Shown: positions 59,990 through 64,000 of the stretch, piece after piece
Numbering within the stretch: the stretch's first letter is position 1
How the letters are laid out: every line of letters begins with the position of its first letter
Assembly: GCA_963971305.1 (NCBI GenBank)
Contig: OZ020303.1
Location: forward strand, 34,770,106 to 34,834,105
Length of the DNA: 64,000 bases
From: Arcuatula senhousia
Lineage: Eukaryota; Mollusca; Bivalvia; Mytilida; Mytilidae
Direction: 5' to 3'
Position numbers and translations under genes: made by a program
The notes under the pieces: generated by a model
What the model saw: the letters and a program-made list of their open reading frames with translations, nothing else
The model's database searches: none
Told to the model about the DNA's origin: nothing

Positions 59990-61085
59990 AGTAATACTGC
60001 GAGGAAGCTCACAAAAGGATTCCCCCTGCTTCATATTAGACTCTGTAATGCCAAAATAACCCTAAAGTGATGTACTTACTACATGCTAAGTTTCATCAAA
60101 ATCTGTCAAGCAGTTTAGGAGGAGTTGAGCTTACGATGTCTCAAGGTGAATACGATGTTTAAAAAATTTTAGTCTAATTATCTCCCCTGAATGATATCCT
60201 AGAGCGAAAAAATTCTTCATGCACATCTACATATAATGTACTTCCTACCTGTATTGTTTCTTCATCCCCAAGGACACAAAAGTTAAGATGAAGAATATTT
60301 GTTGAATATAAAATACATTAATATTTACCCTGGTTTAAATGACACAATATAAAATACACAAACACATTTAAATAGTACAATGAAATGCCAGACAATTTAA
60401 ATTGACGAGTAAGTTAACTTTGAGTACATGTGATACATGTTATATTTTGATTTTGGATTTAGTTTTGGATTTAAACAAAGAAACAGACATGTTTGAAAGT
60501 TACATGTAATTTATTACCTCTAAAATTTTATTCTCATTAATTATATTTTTTTCCTGGATGGTTTAACAAATTGCATAGAGAGGATTTAAAAAGATACAGC
60601 CATACATTAAACAAATTATTACCTTGGGGTTGGAAGTTGCCAAATTTGATTTTGTTTCTCAATTTCCAAATGTTCCTGTAAAGTTTCATCAAAATCCATT
60701 GAGCAGTTTAGAGGGAGTTGCGCTTACGTGTGTATGTGTTAGTGTTTAATGCCCTTTATCAACGCACCTTGGCCATGTAGGGCTGTCAGTTTTATTGGTT
60801 GAGGAAACCGGAGTACCCAGAGGAAACCACCGACCTTGGGCATGCGCTTTTATTACAAGGTCTTCCATTAATTACTGTATTTGACAAGTCTTAGTCCAAT
60901 TATCTCCCATGAATGATATCCAAGAGCGATGAAAATTCTTCATGCACATCTAGATATGATGTACTTCCTTCATGTAAAGTTTCATCAAAATCTGTTGAGT
61001 GGTTTAGGAGTAGAAGCACTTATGGGGACAGACAAACAGGGTGATTCCTATATACCCCTCCAACTTTGTTTTGTAGGGAGTTTAA
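59990..61085 (+). repeat. tandem-type dispersed repeat, several diverged units
   Basis: TTATCTCCCCTGAATGATAT, CTTCATGCACATCTA, ATGTACTTCC and TTTCATCAAAATC recur near 60050, 60180, 60660 and 60900. The last unit ends GGGGACAGACAAACAGGGTG, ATACCCC and GTAGGGAG, as at 27600-27670. Near 60730-60860 a separate fragment with GAGGAAACCGGAGTACCC is a widespread mollusc-type repeat word (remembered). The 75-codon ORF here is not a gene. Confidence 0.6.
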
Positions 61086-61149
61086 AAAACCCCAGTAAAA
61101 AAAAAATGCGTAATATGGTAACTGTTTGTCCATTTACCAGTAGAATTAT

Positions 61150-61995
61150 TAATTAAAAACAAATACAAACAATTATTTTTTTATTTCAAACTTAATATTT
61201 ATTGCACAATTCTTTTCTCAATATAAACAAAACAAATACAAAATTAATCTACCATTATAGAAGTACTGATAGAATCCGTGTTCTAGAATAAAATGAATGG
61301 GTGGTACGTGAAGGCAACTGATTATATGTCATGAGGTCAGGATGTCAAATATCATCAGGAAGGAAAGGGCTTGGTCCATACATTTTGTGCAAACATTTTT
61401 CTAACATTTTAAATAGAGGAAGTTTACATAAATAAACGTAATTTTTCAAAAAACTAAAATAATTATTTGCATGTAATTGCCAATCAAACTTGTATCAACA
61501 ATAAGCTATGAAAATGGCTAAATGCTTCTTTTTAAAGCATTTTTTTTCTTTAGGGTTTAATTAAATTTGAAGTTATTAAACAATATTCATAATAAATAGG
61601 TGTTGTTTGAAATTTCAAAAATATTCCAATACTTGATATACATATCAATAAGGAATTGAAGACTGGAAAAAAAATCCTTTTACTATATACAAATTATCTC
61701 CCCTTGGAAACTTCTACAGCTTTAACGATTACATTTCTTCCAATGTATTTGTTTTATAAAGGGCAATATAATCTTATGCAATAAATCTTACTGATATTCT
61801 GTCAACTCCAGATGCACAAATAAGTGCTTAGTTTTATATATACCTCTTTATCACAGATAAGTATAACTAAAATTGTATTTAAATCTCCAGTTGTATTTAA
61901 TTTGTTAACAAAATTGAAAATCAAATCACCAGGATAAAACAGTAGGCTGCTGCAAATTGGTTCAAAAATTTACAATATTTGTTGTTGAAAGTCAT
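61150..61995 (-). other. non-repetitive AT-rich stretch, possible 3' UTR end of the right-hand gene
   Basis: On the minus strand AATAAA occurs near 61195 and again near 61180, candidate poly(A) signals for the gene whose last exon is at 63699-63824. That would make a ~2.5-kb 3' UTR containing a repeat, so it is speculative. Confidence 0.25.
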
Positions 61996-62004
61996 GTTAA
62001 TCCT

Positions 62005-63456
62005 AAAAATAAAAAGCTACGCCGAGCGCAGCATGATACGACCGCAACAAGATGAACCCTGTACATTGGAGGCCCAATATGGATAGTCTATTGCTTTGGT
62101 CATATGCAGCCCATGGTGGACTTACAAAGCTTTTTTACACATGCATCCTATGGTGAACTTGCATTATTTGACACATATATATTTACAATAACATTTAATA
62201 GAAAAAAAATCTTATTTCTAAATTCATTGACATTTTTTACACAATTTAGCCCCTTTTGGCCCTTTTTTTAAAAAAAGGTTAGGACCACAAACCCCAAATG
62301 CAATAAAAAGCTTCCTTCAGTGTAATCATCATATTTAAACTTCATAACAATTGGCTGGCCCACTACAGCTAAATTCTTGTGTAAAACCATTTGCCTTGAC
62401 CAACTTTTAAAAATTGCGTTTTTTGCCCCTTCGACCCCTTATATCTCAAAAACAGTAAGATATATTGCAAATCTGATTGAAAAATGCAGGCAGGGATTTT
62501 CACAAGGATTCCAATGAAAAAAATATTTTGAAAATCGGACCACAAATAAAAAAGTTGATTTTTTGGGTGTGGCCCGTCTTTGGCCCCCTGTAGCAATGTA
62601 ACGGTTCAATATACATCAAAACCATTGACACATTTTGTTGACAGAATTTAATGAAGAATTCAATAAAAAAAGAATTTTCAAAATCTATTGAATAATAAAC
62701 ATTCTACAACAGTTTTGTTAATACACCCGTTTTAGCCCCTTTTGGCCCTTTTTTCCAAAACGGTTAGGGCCACCAACCCCAAATACATTAGGAACCTTCC
62801 TCTAGTGGTTACAAACATCATATCAAAACTTCATAACAATTGGCTGGCCCAGTACAACTAAATTTTTGGTATAAAATTATTTGCCTTGACATACTTTTAA
62901 AAATGGTGTTTTTGGCCCCTTTGACCCCTAATTTCTCACAAACCGTAAGAGATATTGCAAATCTGATTGAAAATGCAGGCAGGGATTTTCACAAGGATTC
63001 CAATGAAAAAAAGATTTTGAAAATCGGACCACAAATAAAAAAGTCATTTTTTTGGGTGTGGCCCCTTTTCGACCCCCTGTAGCAATGTAACGGTTCAATA
63101 TACATCAAAACCATTGACACATTTTGTTGACAGAATTTAATGAAGAATTCAATAAAAAAAGAGTTTTCAAAATCTATTGAATAATAAACATTCTACAACA
63201 GTTTTATCAATACACCCGTTTTAGCCCCTTTTGGCCCTTTTTTCCAAAACGATAAGGGCCACCAACCCCAAATACAATAGGAACCTTCCTCTAGTGGTTA
63301 CAAACATCATATTAAAATTTCATAACAATTGGTCAATATTTACTTAAGTTATTGCACGGAAACCAAATGTCCCCAGACGACGACGACAACGACAACGACA
63401 ACGACGACGACGACGACATCGCCATAACATTATACAATCGCAAAAATTTGCGGTCG
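62005..63456 (+). repeat. GACCGCAAAA-family element with GAC tract and terminal hairpin
   Basis: Head AAAAGCTACGCCGAGCGCA near 62011, then GATACGACCGCAAC. Two ~600-base internal repeats (GATATTGCAAATCTGATTG, TTTCACAAGGATTCCAATG, GGGTGTGGCC, TTTTAGCCCCTTTTGGCCC) run 62220-62780 and 62720-63330. A GACGACGAC/GACAAC tract lies at 63377-63417. The hairpin ATACAATCGCAAAAATTTGC then GGTCGTATAAAA ends near 63456. The truncated copy is at 10843-11660. Confidence 0.75.
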
Positions 63457-63698
63457 TATAAAAAGTAACAAAATTGGGAACTTTTTATTTCTAACACTAT
63501 TAAGATGCCAAAGAAATATAACTTTACACAAGTCTCAAACCTGCTTTCCTACAGTAAGTTTTTCTCCTGAATGCTATTGATATTGAAAAATGAGTTTACA
63601 AAATTCAAAGCACACAAGATTTGTTTATAAAACATCAATATAATAACAAAATAGAAGAAATGCTGCTGCTGATAAAGAGAACAACCTAGTCAAAGTAT

Positions 63699-63824
63699 TT
63701 ATGACTTTCTGTTGCAATATTTGAGGAGTGATTTTTTTACTGCATGCATTGGTATATCTGTTGATGATGTCATGAAAACATCTTGGGCACTTGTTCCCTC
63801 CTTAGGTATCAGGAATGCTGATAT
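63699..63824 (-). CDS. probable last exon of an unrecognised minus-strand gene
   Basis: The minus strand has a good acceptor (TTTTTCACAG at 63825) followed by an open frame of 41 codons (ISAFLIPKEGTSAQDVF...YCNRKS) and a TAA at 63701-63699. AATAAA lies downstream on the same strand at about 63485. The composition looks coding and the stretch is not a copy of any repeat here. I do not recognise the family. Frame and borders are provisional, and the rest of the gene would lie right of the window. Confidence 0.4.
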   Translation of the reverse strand: MSAFLIPKEGTSAQDVFMTSSTDIPMHAVKKSLLKYCNRKS

Positions 63825-64000
63825 CTGTGAAAAACTGTAAAGTAAGAATAATTAAGCATCATTTTTTTATTATTTAGTTTTAGGGTGTTTGCTTGCTCTA
63901 ATTTTCATATTTGTGAGCAATGAATATTCGTCTAACATGATATAATCAAATGCAAAAAGCAACACTATGAAAAATGAACAAAAGTTTCAGATCTTGCCAA
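63825..64000. other. no feature recognised
   Basis: AT-rich; probably intron upstream (minus strand) of the preceding exon. Confidence 0.35.

Noticed and set aside
63377..63417. GAC/GACAAC tract as a CRISPR-like array
   Set aside because: Simple trinucleotide repeat without spacers, in a eukaryotic genome.

Overview
The window is eukaryotic, AT-rich and dominated by interspersed repeats. Introns are short to medium with ordinary GT-AG borders. Three conserved animal genes, plus mollusc-style repeats (tandem-repeat elements with hairpin ends, CR1-like LINEs, tRNA-derived SINEs, short terminal-inverted-repeat elements), suggest a bivalve mollusc, probably a mussel. The organism call is inference. 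I assembled the genes by hand: exons were chosen by protein similarity recalled for each family, GT-AG borders and reading-frame continuity.

Layout. (1) 1116-6577, minus strand: the 5' half of SSX2IP/ADIP, seven coding exons, with the C-terminal half off the left edge. (2) 6.6-26.8 kb: gene-poor DNA holding tandem-repeat elements, two small transposons with visible target duplications, a decayed RNase H fragment of a LINE and several copies of one hairpin-ended family. (3) 26877-52087, minus strand: a complete ERCC4/XPF gene, 22 coding exons, 866 codons in one continuous frame. Intron 15 holds a LINE with an intact 992-codon endonuclease/reverse transcriptase; other introns hold SINEs, palindromes and hairpin-ended elements. 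(4) 53727-55750, plus strand: complete ELOF1, three coding exons, 83 codons, divergent from ERCC4. (5) 56.6-63.5 kb: repeats, then at 63699-63824 the probable last exon of an unrecognised minus-strand gene.

Functional links. XPF is the structure-specific nuclease of nucleotide excision repair and ELOF1 is a Pol II elongation factor needed for transcription-coupled repair, so the head-to-head pair joins two proteins of one repair pathway. SSX2IP/ADIP is a centrosomal/junction coiled-coil protein without a known link to them.

Main points for a second look: a tandem array of decayed pseudo-exons beside an SSX2IP exon; many unrelated repeat families that share one design (internal tandem repeats, a GAC/CCG-rich tract, a terminal hairpin, then an A-rich end); a composite array with three heads and one tail; and an exact TISU/YY1-like motif that starts an upstream ORF in the ERCC4 leader.
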